A DNA stretch of 36,286 bases, from contig JAQVCP010000028.1 of NCBI GenBank assembly GCA_028689735.1, positions 1 through 36,286 on the forward strand, read 5' to 3'. Position numbers and translations under genes: made by a program. Source of the DNA: Hespellia sp. Lineage in GTDB: Bacteria > Bacillota > Clostridia > Lachnospirales > Lachnospiraceae. Shown piece after piece: positions 1 through 8,088 of the stretch (position 1 is its first letter; each line of letters starts with the position of its first letter). Below the pieces are notes generated by a model. The model did no database searches and was not told the DNA's origin. It worked only from the letters and a program-made list of their open reading frames with translations.

Positions 1-1
1 T

Positions 2-41
2 GAGAGAAATGTTGAAATTACAGCGTTTCTCTTATTTTTTT
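2..41 (+). terminator. Rho-independent terminator of an upstream gene
   Basis: An AGAGAAA arm (3-9) pairs with TTTCTCT (26-32), with a G-T pair outside it, and is followed by a T-rich run (32-41). It would end a plus-strand gene lying left of the window. The loop is long (16 nt), so the structure is only moderately stable. Confidence 0.55.
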
Positions 42-86
42 GTATATACAAGTTTGGAAATATGAATTTATAGGAGAGAAATAATT

Positions 87-623
87 ATGGAGAATAAGAC
101 TTTTGAGGAATTACTAAATATAAATTGTTTTTCTGAAAACGGGATGGAGCAAAGAGAGGCAGCCGAATTATTAGAAAAGCATTACTGCTGTGAGATTCAT
201 TGTCCTGATATGGATATGAGTGTTCTTTTTGCGCATCACGCAAGAGGATGTACGATTGTTGCTGCAAAGCTTTGTAAGGGTGTTGTGATATATCAAAATG
301 TTACACTTGGTTCAAATATGAAGTATGATAAATTAAAACAAGAATGGCAAAATGTAGGTAGCCCAATTCTTGATGAAAATGTTATTGTTTCAGATGGTGC
401 AAAGATTTTAGGTCCCGTTGTAATTGGAAAAAATACAGTGGTTGGGGCAGGTGCAATTATTACGATTGATATTCCGGAAAATAGTGTTGCTTATGGTGTT
501 AATCAATATAAACCCAAAAATCCAGACTTCGATTTAGTGTTTAATTCAAATATGATTTCGGGTGAAGAAATTATGAAAATTGATAGACAGCGTGTGATTG
601 ATTTTGATAAGTTAAAACAATAA
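87..623 (+). CDS. Serine acetyltransferase-like hexapeptide-repeat acyltransferase
   Basis: The 178-residue protein has the left-handed beta-helix pattern of CysE-type acyltransferases. A GVVIYQNVTLG segment (about residues 65-75) matches the family's conserved turn, and further hexapeptide turns such as ILGPVVIGKNTVVGAGAII follow at about 107-125. The HH pair near residue 50 (FAHHARG) is the best candidate for the catalytic histidine. The N-terminal helical domain of full-length CysE (about 270 aa) is largely missing, so this is a short form that may acetylate serine or another small acceptor. The start follows TAGGAGAG. It lies between two terminators and is probably transcribed alone. The fold is fairly sure, the substrate is not. 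Confidence 0.75.
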   Translation: MENKTFEELLNINCFSENGMEQREAAELLEKHYCCEIHCPDMDMSVLFAHHARGCTIVAAKLCKGVVIYQNVTLGSNMKYDKLKQEWQNVGSPILDENVIVSDGAKILGPVVIGKNTVVGAGAIITIDIPENSVAYGVNQYKPKNPDFDLVFNSNMISGEEIMKIDRQRVIDFDKLKQ

Positions 624-647
624 ATTTGACTTTCATGCAGAAGTATA

Positions 648-690
648 AATATCCACTGAGGAGTGATGATTCTCGGTGGATATTATTTTT
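648..690 (+). terminator. Rho-independent terminator after the acyltransferase
   Basis: A 13-bp stem (648-660 with 672-684, one G-U pair) is closed by an 11-nt loop and followed by TTATTTTT. It separates the plus-strand acyltransferase gene from the convergent HxlR gene. Confidence 0.85.
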
Positions 691-704
691 GGAACCATAA
701 TATG

Positions 705-1037
705 CTACCCCTTACTTTTCAGTTCTTCAAAATGTTTTGCACCCCAGTCATTCATGTTGTAAAGAATGGGCAAAAAATCAGTCCCCATATCTGTTAATGA
801 ATATTCAACTTTAGGAGGAACCTGCTTATATACTTCCCGATGAACGAAGCCATCTCGTTCCAATTCTCTAAGTTGTTTGGTGAGCATCGTCTGTGTTATC
901 CCATCGAATAGTTTCTGTAATTCGTTAAATCGCTTGGTTTCCTTTAATGCCCATAGTAAACTGATTTTCCATTTACCTCCTATGCTACCCATTAACAAAT
1001 TCATAGGACACTGTAGTTGTTTTTCTTCTGTCATCAC
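705..1037 (-). CDS. HxlR-family winged-helix transcriptional regulator
   Basis: The 110-aa protein is the usual HxlR length and shows the family layout: a CPMNLLMGSIGGKWK start that places a cysteine near residue 10 and the GGKWK helix, then a recognition region around QTMLTKQLRELERDGFVHR, and a PPKVEYSLTDMG wing. HxlR proteins bind palindromes as dimers and often respond to electrophiles or oxidants through a cysteine. The start follows GGAGGGATATGTG. It is divergent from a nitroreductase gene across a 127-bp gap with a perfect palindrome, so the nitroreductase is the likely target and autoregulation is likely. The family is clear, the signal is unknown. Confidence 0.92.
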   Translation of the reverse strand: MMTEEKQLQCPMNLLMGSIGGKWKISLLWALKETKRFNELQKLFDGITQTMLTKQLRELERDGFVHREVYKQVPPKVEYSLTDMGTDFLPILYNMNDWGAKHFEELKSKG

Positions 1038-1052
1038 ATATCCCTCCTGATC

Positions 1053-1098
1053 ATAGTATCATAATTGATACTATATACGAAAAAACTGCGTACTTCAA
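1053..1098 (-). promoter_or_regulatory. hxlR-type promoter with overlapping operator palindrome
   Basis: Read on the minus strand, TTGAAG (1093-1098), a 17-bp spacer and TATAGT (1070-1075) form a promoter for the regulator gene. A perfect 22-bp inverted repeat, ATAGTATCA-TAAT-TGATACTAT (1053-1074), covers the -10 box. HxlR proteins bind symmetric sites in such divergent gaps, so repression of their own gene is the simplest reading. No clear plus-strand promoter for the nitroreductase was recognised. Confidence 0.7.
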
Positions 1099-1164
1099 AA
1101 AAAGATATGAATATGATAACATTATATTGAAATGATTTCAAGATAATGAAAAGGAGACAAACAA

Positions 1165-1680
1165 ATGAATTTTATGGAATTGGCAAAAGATAGATATTCA
1201 ATTAGGGACTTTTCTGAAAAAGCGATTGAGAAAGACAAATTAGCAAAGATTTTAGAAGCAGGTCAGATTGCTCCAACTGCGGGAAATTATCAGCCACAGA
1301 AAGTATATGTAGTTCAATCAGAAGAAGGATTGAAAAAATTACGCTCTCTTACAAAATGTCATTATGGCGCACCAACTGTCTTGATAATTGCATACGATAA
1401 GAGCAAAGATTGGAAGAATCCCAATCAAGAAGGTGTGCATAGTGGGGAACAAGACACAAGTATTGTGGCAACACACATGATGCTTGAAGCGTGGGAACTT
1501 GGAATTGGTTCGTGCTGGGTGAATTTTTTCTCACCATCACAGGTAGCAGAAGAATTTGGATTCCCTGAGAATATTACACCTGTTCTTATACTTCCAATTG
1601 GTTATGCAGCAGAAGAAACAAAACCGGCCGCATGGCATGAACAGAGTAAGGAACTCTGCGAAATAGTAGAATATCTATAA
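1165..1680 (+). CDS. Nitroreductase-family FMN oxidoreductase
   Basis: The 171-aa protein begins with MELAKDRYSIRDFSEK, the family's FMN-binding RxSxRxF motif. It has the conserved APTAGNYQPQ segment (residues about 36-45), the SIVATHMMLEAWELGIGSCW dimer-interface helix (about 99-118) and a LPIGYAAEE tail loop. Members use NAD(P)H and FMN to reduce nitro compounds, quinones or similar electrophiles in the cytoplasm. The length suits the compact clostridial subfamily. The start follows AAGGAGAC. Its position opposite an HxlR gene suggests induction by an electrophile. The family is sure, the substrate unknown. Confidence 0.93.
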   Translation: MNFMELAKDRYSIRDFSEKAIEKDKLAKILEAGQIAPTAGNYQPQKVYVVQSEEGLKKLRSLTKCHYGAPTVLIIAYDKSKDWKNPNQEGVHSGEQDTSIVATHMMLEAWELGIGSCWVNFFSPSQVAEEFGFPENITPVLILPIGYAAEETKPAAWHEQSKELCEIVEYL

Positions 1681-1692
1681 GACAATATATGA

Positions 1693-1872
1693 ATTCTTTT
1701 TGGAAACTGCGAGACGCTCTATTCCTGTGATACATATCAATTTTCGGATTATTCTAAGTATTATGCTGGAATGTTTGATGAGAGATATAAAGCGGAACAT
1801 AGAGAAAAACAATTTTCAATTGATTTACGCCATGCATATGAACTGGGAAGTAGAATTGCCGGGAAAGAATGA
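1693..1872 (+). pseudogene. C-terminal remnant of a probable NADPH-dependent FMN reductase/flavodoxin-like gene
   Basis: A 59-codon frame without a start codon reads NCETLYSCDTYQFSDYSKYY near its beginning and ends in HAYELGSRIAGKE. This resembles the tail of clostridial flavodoxin/FMN-reductase family proteins, which carry a 'CDTxxxxDYSKY' block and end in 'AYELGxRI'. The frame opens directly after a stop 12 bp past the nitroreductase gene, and the N-terminal FMN-binding domain is absent. It is probably the 3' scrap of a redox gene left after a deletion. The family call is from memory of the motif and is uncertain. Confidence 0.45.
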
Positions 1873-1912
1873 TACAACTTTAAAGTTGTGTTGATAAAGC
1901 TGGAGGTAGGAT

Positions 1913-2233
1913 ATGGAGAATATTATTTTCGTAATAATAATGTTAGGGTTAAGTGCATTACTTTTTTATTTGGGATTCATGTTATGGAAGAAAGAAAAAA
2001 TAAATATTATGCATGACTATCATTATACAAAAGTGAAAGATGAAGATAGAAAGGCATACACGGGCATCATGGGGAAAGCAATGATAGTTATAGGTGTTGG
2101 TACGGCAATTTCTGGAATTATTGGTGTGTTTATTGATTCGGCAAAATGCGGTATCCCATTTGGTATTGCATTTATATTGGGGATATGCATGATGATATAT
2201 GGACAAATTAAATACAATAAAGGTATATTTTAG
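1913..2233 (+). CDS. DUF3784-type small membrane protein
   Basis: The 106-aa protein has three hydrophobic segments (about residues 3-24, 50-74 and 78-97) separated by a short charged loop. The loop pattern, KVKDEDRKAYTGIMGK followed by a membrane segment, is typical of DUF3784 proteins in Firmicutes. No function is established for the family. A ribosome site, GGAGGTAGG, precedes the ATG. It stands between the flavodoxin remnant and the convergent VanZ-like gene. The family assignment is likely, the role unknown. Confidence 0.7.
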   Translation: MENIIFVIIMLGLSALLFYLGFMLWKKEKINIMHDYHYTKVKDEDRKAYTGIMGKAMIVIGVGTAISGIIGVFIDSAKCGIPFGIAFILGICMMIYGQIKYNKGIF

Positions 2234-2289
2234 GGGTTCTAATTAGCAGAATGAAGTTGTCGTTTCTCTTCAACATTAATGCAGAACGA

Positions 2290-2886
2290 TCAGGCTAATA
2301 TCATCTTCCATAATAACGATGAAACAAACGGCTGCATAAAAAACATGACAAGTACAGCTGTGCCAAAGACAATATACAATTCATTGACATGAGATTCTCG
2401 TTTGACATATCTGGCAAATTTGTTCGTGATTGTTTTTATCAAGCAATATCCAATAAATGCTCCCAAAACATTTGCAATGACATCATTTATATCCGTTGCC
2501 CTGTGTGTGAAAATTTGTGAAAATTCTATTCCAATGGTCATAATTACTGAAAACATCAATGTGCATTTAATATCTTTGTATTTATCCCATAGCAGTGGCA
2601 GAAAAATGCCTAAAGGAACAAATAGAAGAACATTTAACCATGTATTATGAAAATCAGCTGCCATACCAACAAATGGAATCACATTGATAGTTATGTCAAA
2701 GCATATATATGCTATATTGGGAAATCCAACAAGTGCTAAAACTGCAACAAGATAAAGACCGAATATGATGTACATAATTGTCCGTCTAAGACTGTGAAAA
2801 ATAAATTTTCCATACATGCTGAAAATAGGAACAATAAAAATGCCCGCCGCTATCATCTCAATAAGCGTGCTGTATATTCTGCGCAT
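2290..2886 (-). CDS. VanZ-like family membrane protein
   Basis: The 198-aa protein has about five membrane segments and the VanZ-like signature: a NVLLFVPLGIFLPLLW helix (about residues 85-100), a GIEFSQIFTHRATDINDVIA block (118-137) and NVLGAFIGYCLI after it. VanZ gives low-level teicoplanin resistance in enterococci, but most VanZ-domain proteins have no known role. The start follows GAGGAGG. It is transcribed from a promoter whose -10 lies in a perfect palindrome, and the same module stands upstream of the truncated YjbR-like gene at 9,027-9,311. The family is clear, a resistance role only possible. Confidence 0.85.
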   Translation of the reverse strand: MRRIYSTLIEMIAAGIFIVPIFSMYGKFIFHSLRRTIMYIIFGLYLVAVLALVGFPNIAYICFDITINVIPFVGMAADFHNTWLNVLLFVPLGIFLPLLWDKYKDIKCTLMFSVIMTIGIEFSQIFTHRATDINDVIANVLGAFIGYCLIKTITNKFARYVKRESHVNELYIVFGTAVLVMFFMQPFVSSLLWKMILA

Positions 2887-2910
2887 ACTTAACTCCTCCT
2901 CAATTCAAAT

Positions 2911-2951
2911 TTGTATAAAATTATTATACAATGGAACCTTTTTAAAGTCAT
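2911..2951 (-). promoter_or_regulatory. VanZ-gene promoter with embedded operator (copy A of a dispersed module)
   Basis: On the minus strand ATGACT (2946-2951), a 17-bp spacer and a perfect TATAAT (2923-2928) form a promoter. The -10 sits inside a perfect palindrome, TTGTATAA-5 nt-TTATACAA (2911-2931). The same arrangement is found at 9,358-9,398, with about 90% identity over some 58 bp. This looks like a repressor-controlled module. No cognate regulator is evident nearby. Confidence 0.75.
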
Positions 2952-3074
2952 TCTAAATACTAGAATTTTATCCTCAATGCTAAGTCTAAATATATCAGGA
3001 GTGTCTTTTATATTGTAATTGTTGTTAATGCCTGCACCCGTCTCATATATAACTGTATGGAAAGATTTGATTTC

Positions 3075-3108
3075 AAAAAAAGACCGCCTCCAATCGGAAG
3101 CGGTCTTT
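3075..3108 (-). terminator. Terminator of the RR-HK-ABC operon
   Basis: On the minus strand AAAGACCGC pairs with GCGGTCTTT (3,079-3,087 with 3,100-3,108), with a TCC/GGA inner extension, and ends in a run of Ts. It lies 13 bp past the permease stop codon. Confidence 0.9.
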
Positions 3109-3121
3109 AAGCTGATTGGAG

Positions 3122-5545
3122 CTATTCGGTTCTTAATCTTTCTGTCAAAGTATCTCGCTCAATGGATTTAGAAATGCAATAGCTAACAATCATTTGCAGT
3201 CCAATCAAGAGGATAGCGAATATCAATATTGGTAATATGGAAACTTGAAATATGATAAACTTTAATGCCATAACCTCATTCGCAAGATAGCAAAACAATC
3301 TGCCACAAATTATGCCTGTTACAGTCGCAATACACACTGCTTTGATACTTATACTTGCTCCCTCACGGTATAACATTTTGCGTAGCTGCCCATTTGTCAT
3401 GCCTACCGCTTGTAAAAGAGCAAATTCACGTTTGCGGATAACGGCACTGCTGATAAGCATATTTATCATATTCAGCAAACCAAATACAATAACAAATGTT
3501 GATACGCCGTATAAGCTGCTCATGGTAACGCTGATAAACCCCTTAACCACATTGTATTCATCAACGTAAACTTTCAGCCTCAAGTTTGGATTTCTACTGA
3601 TAATGCTATGCAGTTCTTCCTTGACCGTTTCTGTGCTGTTTTCGTTGCAGAGAATTGACAAGTGAGATACGTTGCTGAACGGTGAAATTGCATTAATTAC
3701 TTTGGGGGTTGAGTAGAACAGCCCTGTAGATGGGAAATAGGCAATTCCGATTACTCTAAATACCTTTTCGGATGTTTCCCCGTTTACTTTAAACCGAAAA
3801 CGCATAGTGTCGCCAACTTTGATTTCATCATAATTAAGTGTACTGTGGTCTACTCGATACTGGTTAATAATAATACCGTCTGTGCCAATATCCTTATATT
3901 CTATGCTGCCGTCCACTGGCTTATTTACATTTGCCAACAGCTCCGGGGAAACGCTATTGATAAGTTCCATGTTATTCTCGACATCTTCATATGCAATTTG
4001 AGGGGCTAGAAGAGTGCCTATCACACATTCATCTTTTATCACCTTTTCTACGCCCGGAATGGAGTATATTTCATCTGCTAATTCATCCGATAACGGGTTG
4101 TTCTGAATGATTTGCGGGAAACGTTCGTAAAAGTTATCTATCTGTATACCAACTTGAAAATCTTCATCCACCGGATAACTCTCCAGTAACATAGCCGGAA
4201 GATTGATAGAAGAAATCAATATAGCAAGAGCAATCATCAACGTGCCGCTGATACTCAAAGAAATAACAGCCATACGATTTTTCTTTCGATTGACAACCAA
4301 ACTATTCTTTGCCAAGGTGTATGGAGTTATATTCTTCAAAGCCTTATGTTTTTTCAAAACTCCGGTATCGGTATATTTCATGGCTTCAACCGGAGATACA
4401 GAAGCAAGTATTTTCGTTGGTTTCCGTAAAGCAGCCTTGATTACTATAAAAATCAGCAAGCCGGACACAAGCGTTATGATAATATCATAAACAATCCACT
4501 GTGTTCCGGAAATCAGAAGAGCAATGACCAAAGAAATCACCATACCAAGTGGAATAAAACACAAAGATAAAATATTTCCTTGCCGTTTCAAAAAGTATCG
4601 CAACTGTTTTTCAGTCGTTCCAAGTGACATCATCTGAGCATACATTTGAATGGAATTGATAACCGAAATATAAAAAATGCTGTATATAACAAAGCTGCTT
4701 GCAAACATAAGAAATATAGCGAACAAAGCAATTCCAAGAAGTACTGCTGTATCTAAGGAAAATCCTTCAATATAGCTATAGTTTAGAACAACATCATAGT
4801 TCTTTATGCCAAGTGCTAAACCCTTATCTTTCAGATATTCCTTTTGAGCATCAGCACTCAAATTATCTTTCTCGGCATTTAACTTTAAGAGGACATCCAC
4901 ACTTGTAGGGGTCTGTGTGCTAAAAGAAGATGTGGCTATACCGCGTATCTGTTGTGCAAAGGCTATTCGGAAATCATTTGATGCGAGAATATAAAACTGA
5001 TTGGCATCTTCTTGCTTTTCATTTTGAATGATACCACAAATTGTGAATTGCTGTTGCTCTTGCTGATTTGTTAAAGCGTTTGTGTATGGAAAAGCAATTG
5101 TATTTCCAATGGATAAACCGTGTTGCTCCATGTAGGTGGCAGATACAGCTGCTTCATCCGGTTTGACAGGAGCATTGCCACTTAACAGTTCAAACCCCAA
5201 GAAATCCATAGAAACAGAATCCATGTAGGCAAGCGTGGTTATGCCGTCCGTTTCCACAGTACCTCCGAACTTTTTATATATACCAACTGCTTCAAAGTCG
5301 CTATCATTCAGAAGCGTGTCTTTCGTTTCGGCATTAACTGCACGGTACATGGCATGGTATGGAGTAGCATTTGCCTGTGAAAAAGCATCGTTAATTAAAA
5401 CAGTAAACACAACTGCCATCAGACAGGTTGCAATCAAAATAATAGTTCCGGACAGGAAAGTTTTTAATTTGTGAGCTTTCAAATCTGCTTTTGCTAATTT
5501 TTTCAATACGCCTTTGTTGTTATTTCCAAACAGTACATCATTCAT
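3122..5545 (-). CDS. FtsX/MacB-type ABC transporter permease (peptide/antimicrobial export type)
   Basis: The 807-aa protein has two FtsX-like modules. A first membrane helix near residues 30-52 is followed by a large extracytoplasmic region, then three helices at about 265-375, a fifth near 425-450, a second large outside region, and three last helices at about 665-795. The SPVEAMKYTDTG segment after the first helix group is the usual coupling loop. This eight-helix layout differs from ten-helix BceB. The start is the internal ATG after GGGAGGTGATAGCA, since the longer frame starts inside that ribosome site. It lies 14 bp after the ATPase gene and is the last gene of the operon. It probably exports or removes peptides or lipids, substrate unknown. 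Confidence 0.88.
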   Translation of the reverse strand: MNDVLFGNNNKGVLKKLAKADLKAHKLKTFLSGTIILIATCLMAVVFTVLINDAFSQANATPYHAMYRAVNAETKDTLLNDSDFEAVGIYKKFGGTVETDGITTLAYMDSVSMDFLGFELLSGNAPVKPDEAAVSATYMEQHGLSIGNTIAFPYTNALTNQQEQQQFTICGIIQNEKQEDANQFYILASNDFRIAFAQQIRGIATSSFSTQTPTSVDVLLKLNAEKDNLSADAQKEYLKDKGLALGIKNYDVVLNYSYIEGFSLDTAVLLGIALFAIFLMFASSFVIYSIFYISVINSIQMYAQMMSLGTTEKQLRYFLKRQGNILSLCFIPLGMVISLVIALLISGTQWIVYDIIITLVSGLLIFIVIKAALRKPTKILASVSPVEAMKYTDTGVLKKHKALKNITPYTLAKNSLVVNRKKNRMAVISLSISGTLMIALAILISSINLPAMLLESYPVDEDFQVGIQIDNFYERFPQIIQNNPLSDELADEIYSIPGVEKVIKDECVIGTLLAPQIAYEDVENNMELINSVSPELLANVNKPVDGSIEYKDIGTDGIIINQYRVDHSTLNYDEIKVGDTMRFRFKVNGETSEKVFRVIGIAYFPSTGLFYSTPKVINAISPFSNVSHLSILCNENSTETVKEELHSIISRNPNLRLKVYVDEYNVVKGFISVTMSSLYGVSTFVIVFGLLNMINMLISSAVIRKREFALLQAVGMTNGQLRKMLYREGASISIKAVCIATVTGIICGRLFCYLANEVMALKFIIFQVSILPILIFAILLIGLQMIVSYCISKSIERDTLTERLRTE

Positions 5546-5559
5546 TGCTATCACCTCCC

Positions 5560-6237
5560 TTACTCGGCAACCATGCCGTCCTCGATACGAACAATTCGGT
5601 CGGTAAGCTGAGCAATTTCGGCGTTATGAGTAATCATTACAATGGTCTGGTGAAACGTATTACTTGTGCGTTTGAGCAAGCCAAGAACGTCTGCACTGCT
5701 TTTACTGTCCAGATTTCCGGTGGGTTCGTCAGCAAGGATAATGGCAGGTTTTGATACCAATGCACGGGCAATCGCCACACGCTGTTGCTGACCGCCGGAA
5801 AGGTTGTTCGGCATCTCTTTCATTTTGCTTTCCAAGCCTAACATTTGCACAACCTCGTCCATAAACTTTTTGTCTACGGTATCCCCATCAAGCTCCACGG
5901 GCAAAACAATATTCTCATGCACACTCAAAATCGGTACAAGGTTATAGCTCTGAAAGACAAAGCCAATGTTGCGGCGGCGAAAAATAGTAAGCTGCTCATT
6001 GTTCATGCGAGCTAATTCCTTGTCCCTGATTTTGACACTGCCGGATGTCGGAACATCTAAGCCTCCCATCATATTGAGCAGAGTTGATTTTCCGCTGCCG
6101 GAAGTTCCGACAATCGCTACAAATTCTCCCTGCTCAATCGTGAGTGTGACTCCGTCCAATGCCCTTGTAATATTCGGCTCTGTGCCATAATACTTTTTTA
6201 GTTCTGTTACTTGTAAAATGCTTATAGTAAACACCAT
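5560..6237 (-). CDS. ABC transporter ATP-binding protein (MacB/BceA type)
   Basis: The protein (225 aa from the ATG) has Walker A GTSGSGKST (44-52), a Q-loop in FVFQSYNLVP, signature [15 protein letters not shown] and Walker [13 protein letters not shown], all intact. It powers the permease encoded 14 bp downstream. The start is odd. The ATG at 6,237 directly touches GAAAGG, too close for a ribosome site. An excellent site (AAAGGATGGTG) instead points to codon ATA at 6,223-6,225, where related proteins begin with 'MSILQVT'. Either ATA is used, or the ATG is used poorly, or a mutation has weakened the start. The family is sure, the exact start not. Confidence 0.9.
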   Translation of the reverse strand: MVFTISILQVTELKKYYGTEPNITRALDGVTLTIEQGEFVAIVGTSGSGKSTLLNMMGGLDVPTSGSVKIRDKELARMNNEQLTIFRRRNIGFVFQSYNLVPILSVHENIVLPVELDGDTVDKKFMDEVVQMLGLESKMKEMPNNLSGGQQQRVAIARALVSKPAIILADEPTGNLDSKSSADVLGLLKRTSNTFHQTIVMITHNAEIAQLTDRIVRIEDGMVAE

Positions 6238-6284
6238 CCTTTCATTTGATGGCTTTATTCTAAAGGGCAATCCTCGCAGAAGTG

Positions 6285-7376
6285 TCACGAGAGATCTTGC
6301 TGTTTACGCTCAATTCTCACAAAACCGTGACATTTGAAAATTACTTGTTTATGAGGAAGAAATACGGAAAAGGTTGAACCTCGTGAGGCTTCTGAAATCA
6401 CCTTGATATAGCCGCCCTGCAGGGTAATGATTTCACGGGCAAGGTACAGACCAATTCCAATACCGGGGGTATCGTGTACTTCATCTTCACGATAGAACCG
6501 TTTGAAGATTGCTCCCTGATGATTTTCAGAAATACCCTTGCCTGTATCGGTAATATCAATTTTCAAATACATTTCCCAATCCGCTACTGAAACATGAATG
6601 TTGCCGTTCTCAGGCGTGTACTTTATGGCGTTGTCAAGAATGTTAAACAAGGCTTCGCTTGTCCATTTACGGTCATGTGATACGGTTAAATCCTCTTTGC
6701 AATCTACCTCAACCGCAATGTGTTTTCGCTCCGCATTTAGCAAAATACCGCCCAATGCTGCTGCAAGCGTATCATAAATAGGTTGTGCTTTCATTTCTAA
6801 CGAGATAATACCTGTTTCTAAACGGGAAGTTTTTATCATAGCTTGCATTAGGAAATCAAGCTTATCAAGCTGCCCATCACAAGCTGTCAAAAATCCCTTT
6901 TGCTTTTCTTCGGGTATAGACTGCTCCAACAAAGTGGTGTTTACCGTTTTTAGGTTTGCGATTGGTGTTTTGACTTGATGTGAAATATCGGAAATCAGCT
7001 CTTGTAAATCCATTCTTTCCTTTGTAATACTGCGGCGGTTTTCCTGCATAACTTCATATAAACGTGCTAACCGATGATTGATTTTATAAAATAGATTTTC
7101 TTCCTCACTGGTCTGTGGCGGTTCCATTTCACCAGTCAGCATATCGTCCAACAGGCAGCACAATCTATTGGAAAAGGCGGTCAGCTTTTTGCGTAATGTC
7201 GCAACGAAAAGCATCACACAAAAGAGCATGAGCACAGAAAACAACAGTCCACACCATATGACATGAGCATTGCCCGTCAATAAATAGAGCAGAGCGATCA
7301 TTGAAATTGAAAGGAGTAGAAGCAAAGCGAACAAAATAATACAGGCTTTGTTTATTGAGAACTTTATTGCAGTCAC
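6285..7376 (-). CDS. Sensor histidine kinase with short extracytoplasmic loop
   Basis: The 363-aa kinase has two membrane helices (about 11-33 and 39-60) with almost no outside loop, so it probably senses within the membrane or through the ABC partner. The H-box reads DISHQVKTPI with phospho-acceptor His133, and N-box LFNILDNAIKYTPENG and G-box TDTGKGI are present. It starts with GTG overlapping the regulator's stop (GTGA), which implies translational coupling. In such modules the kinase activates its regulator when an antimicrobial peptide engages the transporter. Its sequence and partners fit that role, but the signal is unknown. Confidence 0.92.
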   Translation of the reverse strand: MTAIKFSINKACIILFALLLLLSISMIALLYLLTGNAHVIWCGLLFSVLMLFCVMLFVATLRKKLTAFSNRLCCLLDDMLTGEMEPPQTSEEENLFYKINHRLARLYEVMQENRRSITKERMDLQELISDISHQVKTPIANLKTVNTTLLEQSIPEEKQKGFLTACDGQLDKLDFLMQAMIKTSRLETGIISLEMKAQPIYDTLAAALGGILLNAERKHIAVEVDCKEDLTVSHDRKWTSEALFNILDNAIKYTPENGNIHVSVADWEMYLKIDITDTGKGISENHQGAIFKRFYREDEVHDTPGIGIGLYLAREIITLQGGYIKVISEASRGSTFSVFLPHKQVIFKCHGFVRIERKQQDLS

Positions 7377-8056
7377 TTAACTACCCCTCCAATCCACATA
7401 TAGCCCATGCCGTAAACGGTTTTGATGTACTGAAAATTTCCGACTTCTATTTTGTTTCGTACACGGCTAATGACAGAGGTCAAAGCGTGTTCGTCTACAA
7501 AGTTACCATCAATATCCCATAGCTTTTCAAGAAGCACTTGTCTGGTCAAAACGATTTGCGTGTTTTTTGTCAACACTTTTAGTAAACGATATTCCATAGG
7601 TGTAAACACAACGGCTTGTCCTGCAAGCATAGCGGTCATTTCAGAAAAATTAATAATTAGATTTCCATCATCATAATAATCGCCGCCGTTCTGCTTTGAA
7701 ATGCGGGCAAGCAACGCGGCAACTTTTTTCTGAAAAATACTCATAGGAAAAGGCTTTGTTACATAATCGTCTGCACCCAATTCAAAACCACGCAGCTGGT
7801 CGCTTTCCATATCATGAGCTGTCAAAAATATAACTGCTGTATCGGTTCGACGTTCCTTTATTTCGTAGCAGAAGTCAAATCCGTTTCCATCCGGTAAATT
7901 TACGTCCAGTACAATGAGGTCATAGTCTTGCTTATTACTTAAATGTGTTGCAGCAGTTTTAGTCAAAGCAGCATCAACTGAATATCCTGCTGTGGACAGA
8001 TTGTAGCAAAGTGTATTATTCAAAAGTCGGTCATCTTCGACAACCAGTATACGCAT
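7373..8056 (-). CDS. OmpR/PhoB-family response regulator
   Basis: The 227-aa regulator has a receiver domain with acidic pair EDD (7-9), phospho-acceptor Asp51 in LIVLDVNLPDG, and conserved Thr/Lys in FLTAHD and YVTKPF. A C-terminal winged helix follows, with FTPMEYRLLKVL and SRVRNKIE. A longer frame from 8,110 exists, but AAAAGGATG stands just before the ATG at 8,056, where family members begin. It is the first gene of the RR-HK-ATPase-permease operon and probably activates it. A direct repeat 33 bp upstream may be its binding site. Confidence 0.95.
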   Translation of the reverse strand: MRILVVEDDRLLNNTLCYNLSTAGYSVDAALTKTAATHLSNKQDYDLIVLDVNLPDGNGFDFCYEIKERRTDTAVIFLTAHDMESDQLRGFELGADDYVTKPFPMSIFQKKVAALLARISKQNGGDYYDDGNLIINFSEMTAMLAGQAVVFTPMEYRLLKVLTKNTQIVLTRQVLLEKLWDIDGNFVDEHALTSVISRVRNKIEVGNFQYIKTVYGMGYMWIGGVVK

Positions 8057-8088
8057 AAAATCACATCCTTTTCTTTTTAGAGTATCAA

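Noticed and set aside
1700-1894. 64-codon plus-strand frame starting METARRS
   Set aside because: It overlaps the more protein-like flavodoxin-type frame in another phase, has no ribosome site and no recognisable composition.
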